A stretch of DNA of 64,000 nt from assembly GCA_002342415.1 (NCBI GenBank), contig DDPY01000053.1:49311-113310 (forward strand). The letters run 5' to 3'. Shown one piece after another: positions 1 through 7,975 of the stretch (within the stretch, counting starts at the first letter, position 1; the number at the start of each line of letters is the position of its first letter). Below the pieces are notes generated by a model. That model was not told the origin of the DNA and searched no databases. It was given only the letters and a program-made list of their open reading frames with translations. The position numbers and the translations under genes were made by a program. The stretch comes from Prevotella sp. UBA2456. GTDB lineage: Bacteria; Bacteroidota; Bacteroidia; Bacteroidales; Bacteroidaceae.

Positions 1-60
1 CCTGGGGGATTCCGAGGGAGCTGGCCGTACAGGACTCGCCCGTGTAATGCTCGAAAAGCG
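1..60 (-). ncRNA. ffs: Signal recognition particle RNA, 5' part (cut by window edge)
   Basis: Read on the minus strand, the sequence after a perfect promoter contains GTCCTGTACGGCCAGCTCCC followed by GAATCCCCCAGG at the window edge. This order resembles the 5' arm of bacterial SRP RNA just before the conserved GGAA-tetraloop tip, which would lie outside the window. SRP RNA scaffolds Ffh for co-translational membrane targeting. No ATG follows the promoter, which fits an RNA gene. The family assignment is from memory of the conserved arm and only half of the molecule is visible. Confidence 0.6.
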
Positions 61-64
61 GCTG

Positions 65-94
65 CAAAGGTAACACTTTTTAGCGAAGTACAAA
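65..94 (-). promoter_or_regulatory. Promoter of the SRP-like RNA
   Basis: On the minus strand a TTTG (-33 type) at 91-94 is followed after 18 bases by TACCTTTG at 65-72, a near-perfect Bacteroidota housekeeping promoter. Transcription would run leftward out of the window. Confidence 0.7.
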
Positions 95-200
95 GAACAG
101 GGGATGAATAAATTGCTCGCAGGATGCCTTTTTTAGTCTTTTTTAACCAAACGGGCGCTCATTCTTCTTTCTACATTCGCCATTCTTCATTTTTATTTCG

Positions 201-208
201 TACCTTTG
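201..208 (+). promoter_or_regulatory. -7 box for the DUF4199 gene
   Basis: TACCTTTG lies only nine bases before the ATG at 218, so the transcript probably has almost no 5' leader. The preceding TTTATTTCG belongs to an extended promoter motif that recurs in the window. Confidence 0.6.
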
Positions 209-217
209 CACCCGATT

Positions 218-772
218 ATGACACCAGAAGAATACGTACAATTAAAAGCATTTGCACGTCAGGACGGTGCCCTGCTGTCGCTATTGTGGATTGGGGCCCT
301 GTTCTGCTATGTGCAGGGATTGTCGTCCCCCATGTTGGGAATGACGGCTGTGATACTCATCGTAGCCTCACCCTTCTATGCTGCCAACCGTCTGCGCCAC
401 TTTCGCGACTATGCCCGCGAAGGCATCATCTCCTTCGGAAGAGGCTATGCCTACCTGGTTCTCACCTTCTTCTATGCAGGACTGCTGCTGGCCGCTGCCC
501 TCTACCTCTACTTTGCCTTCATCGACAAAGGCTACCTGATAGGGAAATTCACCGAGATTATGTCGTCGGACGAAGGACGGCAGGTATTGAAGACGTACGG
601 CATGGGAGAGCAGATGAGCGAGAGTCTGAAGGAGATGGCCCAGATGCGCCCGATAGACTATGCCCTGAACATGCTGACCATCAACATCACCACAGGTTTC
701 GTGTTAGGGTTCCCCATCGCCGCCCTCATGCAGCGAAAGGTCGTCAAATCGCAAATCGAAAACAAACAGTAA
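218..772 (+). CDS. DUF4199 family inner-membrane protein
   Basis: 184 residues starting at MTPEEYVQLK. The open frame extends back to a TTG inside the -7 box, so the ATG at 218 is the sensible start. Four hydrophobic segments are visible (roughly residues 17-35, 38-55, 75-99 and 155-175), the usual DUF4199 layout. Function is unknown; the family occurs in Bacteroidota, often next to a GT2 glycosyltransferase, as here 63 bases downstream. It may be an accessory membrane partner of that enzyme, but this is inference from adjacency only. Confidence 0.75.
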   Translation: MTPEEYVQLKAFARQDGALLSLLWIGALFCYVQGLSSPMLGMTAVILIVASPFYAANRLRHFRDYAREGIISFGRGYAYLVLTFFYAGLLLAAALYLYFAFIDKGYLIGKFTEIMSSDEGRQVLKTYGMGEQMSESLKEMAQMRPIDYALNMLTINITTGFVLGFPIAALMQRKVVKSQIENKQ

Positions 773-835
773 ATAGTAAATTGCTAAATCGAAAATAAAT
801 CGTAAATAGTAAATCGTTAAATAGTAAATAATTCG
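773..835 (+). repeat. A+T-rich spacer of degenerate AAATCGTAAATAGT repeats
   Basis: The spacer before the glycosyltransferase consists of imperfect copies of AAATAGTAAAT and AAATCG. The same short motif recurs at 48893-48920 before another gene start. Confidence 0.6.
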
Positions 836-1801
836 ATGGATATATCAGTAGTCATACCACTTTATAATGAAGACGAGTCGCTGCCCGAGCTTTACAGCTG
901 GATAGAGCGCGTGATGTCGGCGAACGGATTCACGTTCGAGGTCATCTTCGTCAACGACGGCTCCACCGACCACTCCTGGCAGGTCATCAGCGAGCTCGCA
1001 GCCCGCTCTGAGCACGTCAAGGGCATCAAGTTCCGCCGCAACTACGGCAAGAGCCCCGCACTCTATTGCGGATTCAAGGAGGCTCAGGGCGACGTGGTCA
1101 TCACGATGGATGCCGACCTTCAGGACTCGCCCGACGAGATTCCAGAGCTGTTCCGCATGATCAAGGAAGACGGCTACGACCTGGTGAGCGGCTACAAGCA
1201 GAAGCGCCACGACCCCCTGTCGAAGACCATTCCCACCAAGCTCTTCAACGCTACCGCCCGCAAGGTGAGCGGCATCAAGAATCTGCACGACTTCAACTGC
1301 GGACTGAAAGCCTATCGCCGCGAGGTGGTGAAGAACATCGAGGTGTTTGGCGAGATGCACCGCTTCATCCCCTATCTGGCCAAGAATGCCGGCTTCGACA
1401 AGATTGGCGAGAAGGTGGTACACCACCAGAAGCGGCAGTATGGCAAGTCGAAGTTCATGGGCTGGAACCGCTTCGTCAACGGCTATCTGGACCTGATGAC
1501 GCTCTGGTTCCTGGGCACCTTCGGCAAGAAGCCCATGCACGTGTTCGGATTTCTGGGCACCATCGTGTTCATCATCGGATTCTTTGCAGCCTGCTTCCTG
1601 GGTGCCGAGAAAGCCATTGCCCTCTATCGCGGCATCCCGATGCGACTGGTCACCGACTCGCCCTACTTCTACCTTGCGCTGACGATGATGATGATCGGCA
1701 CACAGCTCTTCCTGGCAGGATTCCTGGGCGACCTCATCAGCCGCAACAGCGCCGGACGCAACGAATATCAAATAGAAGAGAACATCAGATGCGGAAAATA
1801 A
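836..1801 (+). CDS. GT2 family glycosyltransferase, GtrB/ArnC-like with C-terminal membrane anchor
   Basis: 321 residues. The N-terminal GT-A domain shows VVIPLYNEDE, VNDGSTD (UDP-sugar binding) and the metal-binding MDADLQD near residue 95. The C-terminal third has two transmembrane helices (around 235-260 and 280-300). This is the architecture of polyprenyl-phosphate hexose transferases, which load a sugar from a nucleotide donor onto undecaprenyl phosphate at the inner membrane for later transfer to glycans or lipid A. The sugar cannot be told. It overlaps the next gene by 13 bases and is probably cotranscribed with the DUF4199 gene upstream and the DUF6452/DUF6048 genes downstream. Confidence 0.85.
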   Translation: MDISVVIPLYNEDESLPELYSWIERVMSANGFTFEVIFVNDGSTDHSWQVISELAARSEHVKGIKFRRNYGKSPALYCGFKEAQGDVVITMDADLQDSPDEIPELFRMIKEDGYDLVSGYKQKRHDPLSKTIPTKLFNATARKVSGIKNLHDFNCGLKAYRREVVKNIEVFGEMHRFIPYLAKNAGFDKIGEKVVHHQKRQYGKSKFMGWNRFVNGYLDLMTLWFLGTFGKKPMHVFGFLGTIVFIIGFFAACFLGAEKAIALYRGIPMRLVTDSPYFYLALTMMMIGTQLFLAGFLGDLISRNSAGRNEYQIEENIRCGK

Positions 1802-2283
1802 TAGTAGTCATCCTGACGATAGCAGCAATGGCTGCCTGTACGAGCATAGACTGTCCCGTCAACAACAAGGTGGCCACCAACTACACGCTGAAGAAAGCCG
1901 ACGGCACCGCGGACACCCTCAACACGGACACCATCTGGGTCATCGCCCAGCGGACCGTAGTAGCAGACACCCTGGTGCTGAACAGCGAGTACGGCGTCGT
2001 GACCGGCTTCCAGCTGCCCATCAGCTATACCCAGCCGGAGGACATCCTCTTCCTGGTACTGGGCGACACTACCAAGACACGCTATGTGGACACCATCCGC
2101 ATCAAGAAAGAGAACTACCCCCACTTTGAGTCCGTGGACTGCTCGGCGTCTTACTTCCACAAGATTACAGCCGTCAGCACGACACACAATGTCATTGACT
2201 CCATCGTTATTCACCATGCCGACGTAAATTATGACAACGAGCAAGAACATTTCTATATCTACTTTAACAAGACTGACCGTTAG
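1789..2283 (+). CDS. DUF6452 family lipoprotein
   Basis: 164 residues starting with MRKIIVVILTIAAMAAC, a lipoprotein signal with Cys17 as the lipidated residue. The ATG lies inside the end of the glycosyltransferase gene. The mature part is rich in beta-strand-like sequence with no recognisable catalytic motif. It overlaps the DUF6048 gene by 53 bases; this pair is a conserved Bacteroidales neighbourhood and the two may act together at the outer membrane (inference). Function unknown. Confidence 0.75.
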   Translation: MRKIIVVILTIAAMAACTSIDCPVNNKVATNYTLKKADGTADTLNTDTIWVIAQRTVVADTLVLNSEYGVVTGFQLPISYTQPEDILFLVLGDTTKTRYVDTIRIKKENYPHFESVDCSASYFHKITAVSTTHNVIDSIVIHHADVNYDNEQEHFYIYFNKTDR

Positions 2284-2926
2284 CCTGCTGCTCCTCGTCC
2301 TGGTGCTACCCGCACAGGCCCAGCTGAAGATGTTCCGCATGGAGAAGGACTCCATCCCCCTCTTCCGCGGTTTCTCGCTGTCGTTCGACCTCGTGGGACC
2401 CGCCACACGTATGTTCAGCGACCACGGTGACATAGGAGGTGCGCTGCGCGTCAACCTGCACGACCAGTGGTTTCCCGTCTTCGAGATGGGTATCGGTATG
2501 GCTAACCACGAGAACGACGAGGTGACGCACATCACATACAAGACGACAGCCCCCTACTTCAAGCTGGGAGTGGACTTCAACGTACTGAAACGCAAGCATC
2601 AGGCCAACCGCATCTATGCGGGCTTCCGCTGGGCGTTCACCTCCTACAAGGTGGATGTCATCCGCGAGAACCTGCCCGACCCCATATGGAAGTCGAAATC
2701 GGGCTTCGGCGTCAAGGGGCTGGCATGCTCGATGCACTGGCTGGAGATCGTCTTTGGCATCGACGCAAAGATATTCGGTCCCTTCCATCTGGGCTGGGAC
2801 GTTCGCTACAAGCGCCGGCTCATACACAACGAGGGCGTGCTGGGCAACACCTGGTACGTGCCTGGATTCGGCACCAACGACCAGGACAAGATAGCAGCCT
2901 CGTTCAACGTCATTTTCGACATATAA
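2231..2926 (+). CDS. DUF6048 family outer-membrane beta-barrel-like protein
   Basis: 231 residues with a Sec signal peptide ending around VLPAQA (residues 1-30). The remainder has alternating amphipathic strands with many aromatic residues, ends in a hydrophobic strand (FNVIFDI) and looks like a small outer-membrane beta-barrel. The start overlaps the DUF6452 lipoprotein by 53 bases, implying translational coupling. DUF6048 has no assigned function; partnership with the preceding lipoprotein is inferred from the arrangement. Confidence 0.72.
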   Translation: MTTSKNISISTLTRLTVSLLLLVLVLPAQAQLKMFRMEKDSIPLFRGFSLSFDLVGPATRMFSDHGDIGGALRVNLHDQWFPVFEMGIGMANHENDEVTHITYKTTAPYFKLGVDFNVLKRKHQANRIYAGFRWAFTSYKVDVIRENLPDPIWKSKSGFGVKGLACSMHWLEIVFGIDAKIFGPFHLGWDVRYKRRLIHNEGVLGNTWYVPGFGTNDQDKIAASFNVIFDI

Positions 2927-2962
2927 ATTATCGACATATAACCTGTTCAAGACTTCAAGAGT

Positions 2963-3985
2963 ATGGCTTCAAGACAAAAGAATCGCCTGTTATGGCAAGT
3001 ACCTTTCCTGGTGCTGCTCATCATCGGCACCATCCTGATTATCCGTCAGCAACAGAGCACCCCATACCAGCATTGTAGGGGAACCATCTTCGGCACCACC
3101 TACTCTATCGCGTATCAGCACAAAGAGAACCTGCAGCCCGAGATTGAGGCGTGCATGCTGGCGGTTGACTCCGCCCTCTCCATGTTCAACGAGAAGAGCA
3201 TTATCTCCTCCGTCAACCGCAACGAACCCACCCGGCTGAACGACATGTTCCTCAACGTATTCAAGCTCGCCCAACAGGTGAGCGCCGACACGGAGGGAGC
3301 CTTCGACATCACGGTGGGCCCGCTGGTCAACGCCTGGGGCTTCGGTTACCAGAACGGCGAACTGCCCAATCAGCATGCCGTCGACTCGCTCAGGCAATTC
3401 ATCGGCTATCAGAAGGTACAGTACGACGGCAAGACCATCCATAAGGACGATCCGCGCATCGTGCTCGACTGCTCGGCAATAGCCAAAGGCTACGGCGTAG
3501 ACGTGGTGGCTCGGCTGCTGCGCGACAAGGGAGTCGAGAACTATCTGGTAGAGATAGGCGGCGAGGTAGCCACCCGCGGCATCAGCGACAAGCGCCTGCC
3601 CTGGAAGATTGGCGTCACCAAGCCTACAGACAAGCCCATGAGCGAACAGAACGAGCTGCAGACCGTGCTCAACGTCACCGACAAGTGTATGGCCACCAGC
3701 GGCAACTATCGCAACTTCTACTATAAGGGCGGGCGCAAATATGCCCACACCATCGACCCCAAGACGGGATACCCCGTGCAGCACAACATCCTCTCGGCCA
3801 CCGTTCTGGCCGACCAATGCGCCGTAGCCGATGCCTACGCCACCTCGTTTATGGTGATGGGACTGGAGAAAGCCAAGAAGCTGCTCGAGAAGCATCCCGA
3901 CCTGATGGCCTACCTCATCTACGACGAAAAAGGCCACAACCAGGTGTGGTACTCACCTTCACTCAAGGAAAAGATGCTAAAATAG
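2963..3985 (+). CDS. apbE: FAD:protein FMN transferase (ApbE family)
   Basis: 340 residues. After one N-terminal membrane segment (about 9-25) the protein shows the ApbE fold: GTTYSIAY, the region around AFDITVGPLVNAWGFG, LDCSAIAKGYGVD, VEIGGEVATRG and the metal/FAD-site HTIDPKTGYPV followed by VADAYATSFMVMG. ApbE enzymes transfer FMN from FAD to a threonine of Rnf/Nqr subunits and other periplasmic flavoproteins. The protein is close to the usual length and intact. It is 36 bases after DUF6048 and 22 bases before the Crp-like gene. The flavoprotein substrate is not in the window. Confidence 0.9.
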   Translation: MASRQKNRLLWQVPFLVLLIIGTILIIRQQQSTPYQHCRGTIFGTTYSIAYQHKENLQPEIEACMLAVDSALSMFNEKSIISSVNRNEPTRLNDMFLNVFKLAQQVSADTEGAFDITVGPLVNAWGFGYQNGELPNQHAVDSLRQFIGYQKVQYDGKTIHKDDPRIVLDCSAIAKGYGVDVVARLLRDKGVENYLVEIGGEVATRGISDKRLPWKIGVTKPTDKPMSEQNELQTVLNVTDKCMATSGNYRNFYYKGGRKYAHTIDPKTGYPVQHNILSATVLADQCAVADAYATSFMVMGLEKAKKLLEKHPDLMAYLIYDEKGHNQVWYSPSLKEKMLK

Positions 3986-4007
3986 GGAGCCATCAACCCA
4001 AGCCGCT

Positions 4008-4670
4008 ATGGAGATCTACGACCGTTTGCTGAAGTTCAGCCTCTTTCAGGGCATGAGCCACGCCGACCTGATGCAGGTTGCCGGACACACCAAGCTGGGC
4101 TTCTCCAAGCTCGCTGCGGGCAAGCGGCTGGTCCGCGAGGGCGACTACTGCACCAAGCTCATCTTCCTGACCAGCGGAGCCCTGTCGATAGAGACGCTGA
4201 GCGACGACCACTCGTGCCGCGTGCGCGAGGAAGTCAGCGCGCCCTATATCGTACAGCCCAGCCGTCTCTTCGGCATCAGCCAGCGCTACACCTCCACCTT
4301 CAAAGCCATAGAAGCGTGCAACCTCATCACCATCGACAAGCAGGAAGTGCTGCTCCTGCTGGACACCCAGCTCGTATTCCGCCTGAACCTGCTCAACATC
4401 ATGGCCACCGAGTCGCAACGCCTGAGCCACAACCAGTGGCGACAAGCCCCCAAGAACCTGCGCGAGCGCATCACCCGATTCTTCTTCTCGCGCTGCCTCT
4501 ATCCCGCCGGCAGCAAGACCTTCTACATCCTGATGCGACAGCTGGCCACCGAGCTCAACGACAGCCGGCTGGACATCAGCAACACCCTCAACGAGATGGA
4601 GCGTGACGGACTGCTCACTCTCCATCGCGGACGCATCGAGATACCCTCATTGGAACACCTACTGGAATGA
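4008..4670 (+). CDS. Crp/Fnr family transcriptional regulator
   Basis: 220 residues. The N-terminal half (about 10-120) is a cyclic-nucleotide-binding-like beta-roll beginning LLKFSLFQGMSHADLMQV. The C-terminal 75 residues form a winged helix with the recognition-helix region RLDISNTLNEMERDGLLTLH. No cysteine cluster for an FNR-type iron-sulfur centre is visible at the N-terminus, so the ligand is unknown. It lies between apbE and a lipoprotein gene that it overlaps by four bases (ATGA), so these three probably form one operon. Confidence 0.87.
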   Translation: MEIYDRLLKFSLFQGMSHADLMQVAGHTKLGFSKLAAGKRLVREGDYCTKLIFLTSGALSIETLSDDHSCRVREEVSAPYIVQPSRLFGISQRYTSTFKAIEACNLITIDKQEVLLLLDTQLVFRLNLLNIMATESQRLSHNQWRQAPKNLRERITRFFFSRCLYPAGSKTFYILMRQLATELNDSRLDISNTLNEMERDGLLTLHRGRIEIPSLEHLLE

Positions 4671-5176
4671 TGAAACCATTACTACTATTCCTGCTGCCGC
4701 TACTCTTCTGCGCATGCGGAGGACGCCAACAGCTCAAGTCCTTCAACAATGTCATCACCGCCGACGACAGCCTGAACATTGAGTTGTCGAAGTCAACCCT
4801 GATGAAGTATCACAGCGACAAGCTCGGACTCGACATCGAGTATCCCGACTACCTGCGCCACCAGTATCTGGAGGACGGACAGATGGAAGTGTTTTTCAAC
4901 GACGACCTCTCGCTGTCGTTCATGGAGCAACAACTATACAAGGGAGCCGACATCTTCCGCACCCCCGGCCAGCAGTTTATGGGCATGGGAGCCGAACTGC
5001 TCGAGGCTGGCGACGACTATAGCATCCATACCGGACAGGAGGGCGACTTCGAATACTATGCCAAAGTCATCGACGACTCCACCCGCCTCGTCACCATCAT
5101 CCTGCGCTATCTGCCCGACCGCGCCGAAGCCGTAGACCATCTGCGACAATACGTTCACGACTATAAGATCAGGTAG
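4667..5176 (+). CDS. Uncharacterised lipoprotein
   Basis: 169 residues with the signal MMKPLLLFLLPLLFCAC, Cys17 being the predicted lipidation site. The mature region has alternating charged and aromatic strands and no motif I recognise. It is translationally coupled to the Crp-like regulator (ATGA overlap). A surface or periplasmic location is supported; the role is unknown. Confidence 0.7.
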   Translation: MMKPLLLFLLPLLFCACGGRQQLKSFNNVITADDSLNIELSKSTLMKYHSDKLGLDIEYPDYLRHQYLEDGQMEVFFNDDLSLSFMEQQLYKGADIFRTPGQQFMGMGAELLEAGDDYSIHTGQEGDFEYYAKVIDDSTRLVTIILRYLPDRAEAVDHLRQYVHDYKIR

Positions 5177-5182
5177 AGGTGG

Positions 5183-5216
5183 GAGAGTTGAAAGTTGAAA
5201 GTTGAAAGTTGAGAGT
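5183..5216 (+). repeat. GTTGAAA heptamer tandem repeat
   Basis: About four copies of GTTGAAA lie directly after the lipoprotein gene, one of several simple repeats that fill intergenic spacers here. Confidence 0.65.
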
Positions 5217-5217
5217 G

Positions 5218-5333
5218 TACTTTGGCTGTCGCCGAAGGTACTTTCGTTCGAAAATGAAAAGAAAAACAAGTTTTCTTTTTGCATTTTGCTCACTTATTCG
5301 TACCTTTGGCTGTCGCCGAAAGTACTTCCGCTC
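5218..5333 (+). repeat. Two direct copies of a promoter-associated module
   Basis: The 33-base sequence beginning TACTTTGGCTGTCGCCGAA (5218-5250) recurs with four differences as TACCTTTGGCTGTCGCCGAA (5301-5333). The second copy starts with a full -7 box preceded by CACTTATTCG, so the region holds an upstream promoter-like copy in front of the one that serves the peptidase gene. Confidence 0.7.
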
Positions 5334-5374
5334 AGAAAAACTCAAATAAATTTGGTTTTTCGTTCGCTTATTCG

Positions 5375-5382
5375 TACCTTTG
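5375..5382 (+). promoter_or_regulatory. -7 box for the M3 peptidase gene
   Basis: TACCTTTG preceded by CGTTCGCTTATTCG, 26 bases before the ATG at 5409. It is one of the best matches to the extended promoter motif of this window. Confidence 0.65.
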
Positions 5383-5408
5383 CACACTAAATAGAGAATA
5401 GCAAAAAT

Positions 5409-7469
5409 ATGAACGAACATAAGAACCCGTTTTTTGAGCCTTACGGGACCCCGCACGACACCGTGCCTTTCGACCGCATACGACTGGAGGACTACGAGGA
5501 GGCTTTCATGGAGGGCATCCGCCGCGACAACGAGCAGATAGAGAAAATCATCAATAACCCTGAGCGCCCGACTTTCGACAATACCATCATCAATACCGAA
5601 GAGGACGAAGGCTATTATGACCTGCTGAGCCGCGTAAGCACGGTATTCTTCAACCTGCTCTCCGCCGAGACGAACGACGAGATGGACGCGCTGGCACAGA
5701 AGATACAGCCCATACTGACCCAGCACTCGAATGACATCCGGCTCAACACCCGACTGTTTGAGCGCATCCGACAGGTACACCTGCACCACCGCCGCCTCAA
5801 TGCAGAGGAGAAGATGTTGCTCGACAACTGCTACGAGGGCTTTGTGCGTTCAGGAGCCCTGCTTGACGAGGCAGGCAAGGAGCGTCTGCGCCAGCTTACG
5901 GAAGAGGCTTCGATGCTGTCGCTGCAGTTCTCGCAGAACCTGCTGAAGGAGCAGAAGGCCTTCACCCTCGACATCACCGACGAGGGCCAGCTCGACGGAC
6001 TGCCCGACTCGGCCCGCGAGGCTGCCGCCCTCACGGCCAAAGAACAGGGAAAGACGGGTTGGGTGTTCACCCTCGACTATCCTTCTTACTCGCCCTTCCT
6101 CACCTACTCTACCCAGCGCGAGCTGCGCCGCCAGCTCTATATGGCACGCAACACGATATGCACCCATGCCAACGGCGAGAACAACCTCGAGATATGCAAG
6201 CGGCTTGTCAACCTGCGCCGCGAGATAGCCCAACTGCTGGGATATAAGACCTATGCGGACTATGTACTGAAACGCCGCATGGCCAGCAACACGCGTAACG
6301 TCTACCGGCTGCTCGACGAACTGATTGAGGCCTATAAGCCCACGGCGCTGAAGGAAAAGGAGGAGGTGAAGAAACTATTCAAGAAGTCAGAGAGAAATAG
6401 CGAGAAAATGATGCCCTGGGACGCTGGCTTCTATGCCCACAAGCTGCAGATGAAGAAGTATAACCTCGATGCAGAGATGCTGCGTCCCTACTTCGAGCTG
6501 TCCAATGTCATCAAGGGTGTCTTCGGACTGGCCAACCGGCTCTATGGCATCACCTTCAAGGAGAATAAAGACATTCCCGTCTACCACCCCGATGTGAAAG
6601 CCTACGAGGTGTTCGACCGCGACGGCTCGTTCCTGGCAGTCTTCTATGCCGACTTCCACCCGCGCAAGGGCAAGCAGAGCGGCGCCTGGATGACGCAGTA
6701 TCAGGGCCAGTATATCGACAGCAAGGGCGTGAATGTGCGCCCCCACGTCTCTGTGGTGATGAACCTCACCAAGCCCACCGAGGACAAGCCCGCCCTGCTG
6801 ACGCTGTCGGAGGTGGAGACCTTCCTCCACGAGTTCGGCCACTCGCTGCACGGAATGTTTGCCAACACGCGCTTCGAGAGCCTCTCGGGCACCAATGTGT
6901 GGTGGGACTTCGTCGAGCTGCCCTCACAGTTTATGGAGAACTTTTCCATCGAGCGCGACTTCCTGCGCACGTTCGCCTTCCACTACGAGACGGGAGAGCC
7001 CATCCCCGACGAGCTCATCCAGCGCATTGTCAAGAGCCGTAACTTCATGACGGCCACCGCCTGTCTGCGACAAGTGTCGTTAGGGCTGCTTGATATGGCA
7101 TACTATACGAAAAAGGACGAGTTCAAGGACGACATCATCGTCTTCGAGAAGCAAGCCTGGAAGAAGGCCATTCTGGGCGAACAGCTGCCCGACACCTGCA
7201 TGACGGTGCAGTTCTCGCACATCATGGCGGGAGGCTATGCTGCCGGATATTATAGCTATAAGTGGGCAGAGGTGCTGGATGCCGATGCCTTCAGCGTGTT
7301 CAAGCGTCACGGCATCTTCGACCAGAAGACGGCTCAGTCGTTCCGCGACAATATCCTGTCGAAAGGCGGCACGGAGCATCCGATGACGCTCTACAAGCGG
7401 TTCCGAGGCGGCGAGCCCACCATAGAGGCTCTGCTCAAACGTAATGGTATCAAACGAAGCAAGAAGTAA
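5409..7469 (+). CDS. dcp: M3 family metallopeptidase, peptidyl-dipeptidase Dcp type
   Basis: 686 residues. The zinc site HEFGH is at residues 474-478 within FLHEFGHSLHGMFANT, followed by the conserved FVELPSQFMENF region that supplies further active-site residues, and HIMAGGYAAGYYSYKWAEVLDADAF near the C-terminus. There is no clear signal peptide (it starts MNEHKNPFFEPYGTP), so it may be cytoplasmic. Dcp removes C-terminal dipeptides from oligopeptides; oligopeptidase A is the alternative within M3. Length matches the family. Two bases separate it from the dCMP deaminase gene. Confidence 0.9.
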   Translation: MNEHKNPFFEPYGTPHDTVPFDRIRLEDYEEAFMEGIRRDNEQIEKIINNPERPTFDNTIINTEEDEGYYDLLSRVSTVFFNLLSAETNDEMDALAQKIQPILTQHSNDIRLNTRLFERIRQVHLHHRRLNAEEKMLLDNCYEGFVRSGALLDEAGKERLRQLTEEASMLSLQFSQNLLKEQKAFTLDITDEGQLDGLPDSAREAAALTAKEQGKTGWVFTLDYPSYSPFLTYSTQRELRRQLYMARNTICTHANGENNLEICKRLVNLRREIAQLLGYKTYADYVLKRRMASNTRNVYRLLDELIEAYKPTALKEKEEVKKLFKKSERNSEKMMPWDAGFYAHKLQMKKYNLDAEMLRPYFELSNVIKGVFGLANRLYGITFKENKDIPVYHPDVKAYEVFDRDGSFLAVFYADFHPRKGKQSGAWMTQYQGQYIDSKGVNVRPHVSVVMNLTKPTEDKPALLTLSEVETFLHEFGHSLHGMFANTRFESLSGTNVWWDFVELPSQFMENFSIERDFLRTFAFHYETGEPIPDELIQRIVKSRNFMTATACLRQVSLGLLDMAYYTKKDEFKDDIIVFEKQAWKKAILGEQLPDTCMTVQFSHIMAGGYAAGYYSYKWAEVLDADAFSVFKRHGIFDQKTAQSFRDNILSKGGTEHPMTLYKRFRGGEPTIEALLKRNGIKRSKK

Positions 7470-7471
7470 AG

Positions 7472-7903
7472 ATGGAAGAAGCAAGGATCAAGAAACAAGA
7501 GAAGTTCGACCAGCGCTATCTGCAGATGGCCCGCATCTGGGCACAGAACTCCTATTGCCAGCGCCGCCAGGTGGGTGCCCTCGTAGTGAAGGAGGGCATG
7601 ATCATCAGCGACGGCTATAATGGCACGCCGAGCGGATTCGAGAACGTCTGCGAGGACGACAACGGCCTCACCAAGCCCTATGTGCTGCATGCCGAGGCCA
7701 ATGCTATCACCAAGCTGGCGCGATCGTCCAACAACTCGGACGGAGCCACCATCTACATCACCGCCTCCCCCTGTATCGAATGCGCCAAGCTCATTATTCA
7801 GGCTGGCATCCGTCGCGTGGTCTATGGCGAGAAATACCGCCTCACCGATGGTGTCGAACTGCTGGAACGAGCCGGCATCGAGGTCGTCTATCTGGGAGAG
7901 TAA
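7472..7903 (+). CDS. Deoxycytidylate (dCMP) deaminase family protein
   Basis: 143 residues. The cytidine-deaminase-like zinc site is complete: HAE at residues 73-75 (LHAEANAI) and PCIEC with Cys101 and Cys104. The GYNGTPSGF loop near residue 50 is typical of dCMP deaminases, which convert dCMP to dUMP for thymidylate synthesis. It is cytosolic and probably cotranscribed with the peptidase. ComE-operon protein 2-like deaminases share this signature. Confidence 0.87.
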   Translation: MEEARIKKQEKFDQRYLQMARIWAQNSYCQRRQVGALVVKEGMIISDGYNGTPSGFENVCEDDNGLTKPYVLHAEANAITKLARSSNNSDGATIYITASPCIECAKLIIQAGIRRVVYGEKYRLTDGVELLERAGIEVVYLGE

Positions 7904-7918
7904 AAGGAAACAAAACAA

Positions 7919-7966
7919 ACATCGAAACATCGAAATATCGAAACATCGAAATATCGAAATATTAAA
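7919..7966 (+). repeat. ATCGAAAYA 9-bp tandem repeat
   Basis: About five alternating copies of CATCGAAA and TATCGAAA fill the gap before the S41 protease gene. Confidence 0.7.
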
Positions 7967-7975
7967 TATAACAAT

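Noticed and set aside
124..798. 224-residue plus-strand frame over the DUF4199 gene
   Set aside because: Arg/Pro/His-rich composition of a shadow frame; the overlapping frame has proper membrane helices and a promoter.
845..1771. Long minus-strand frame opposite the GT2 gene
   Set aside because: Antisense shadow of a clear glycosyltransferase; such frames occur over most G+C-rich genes here.
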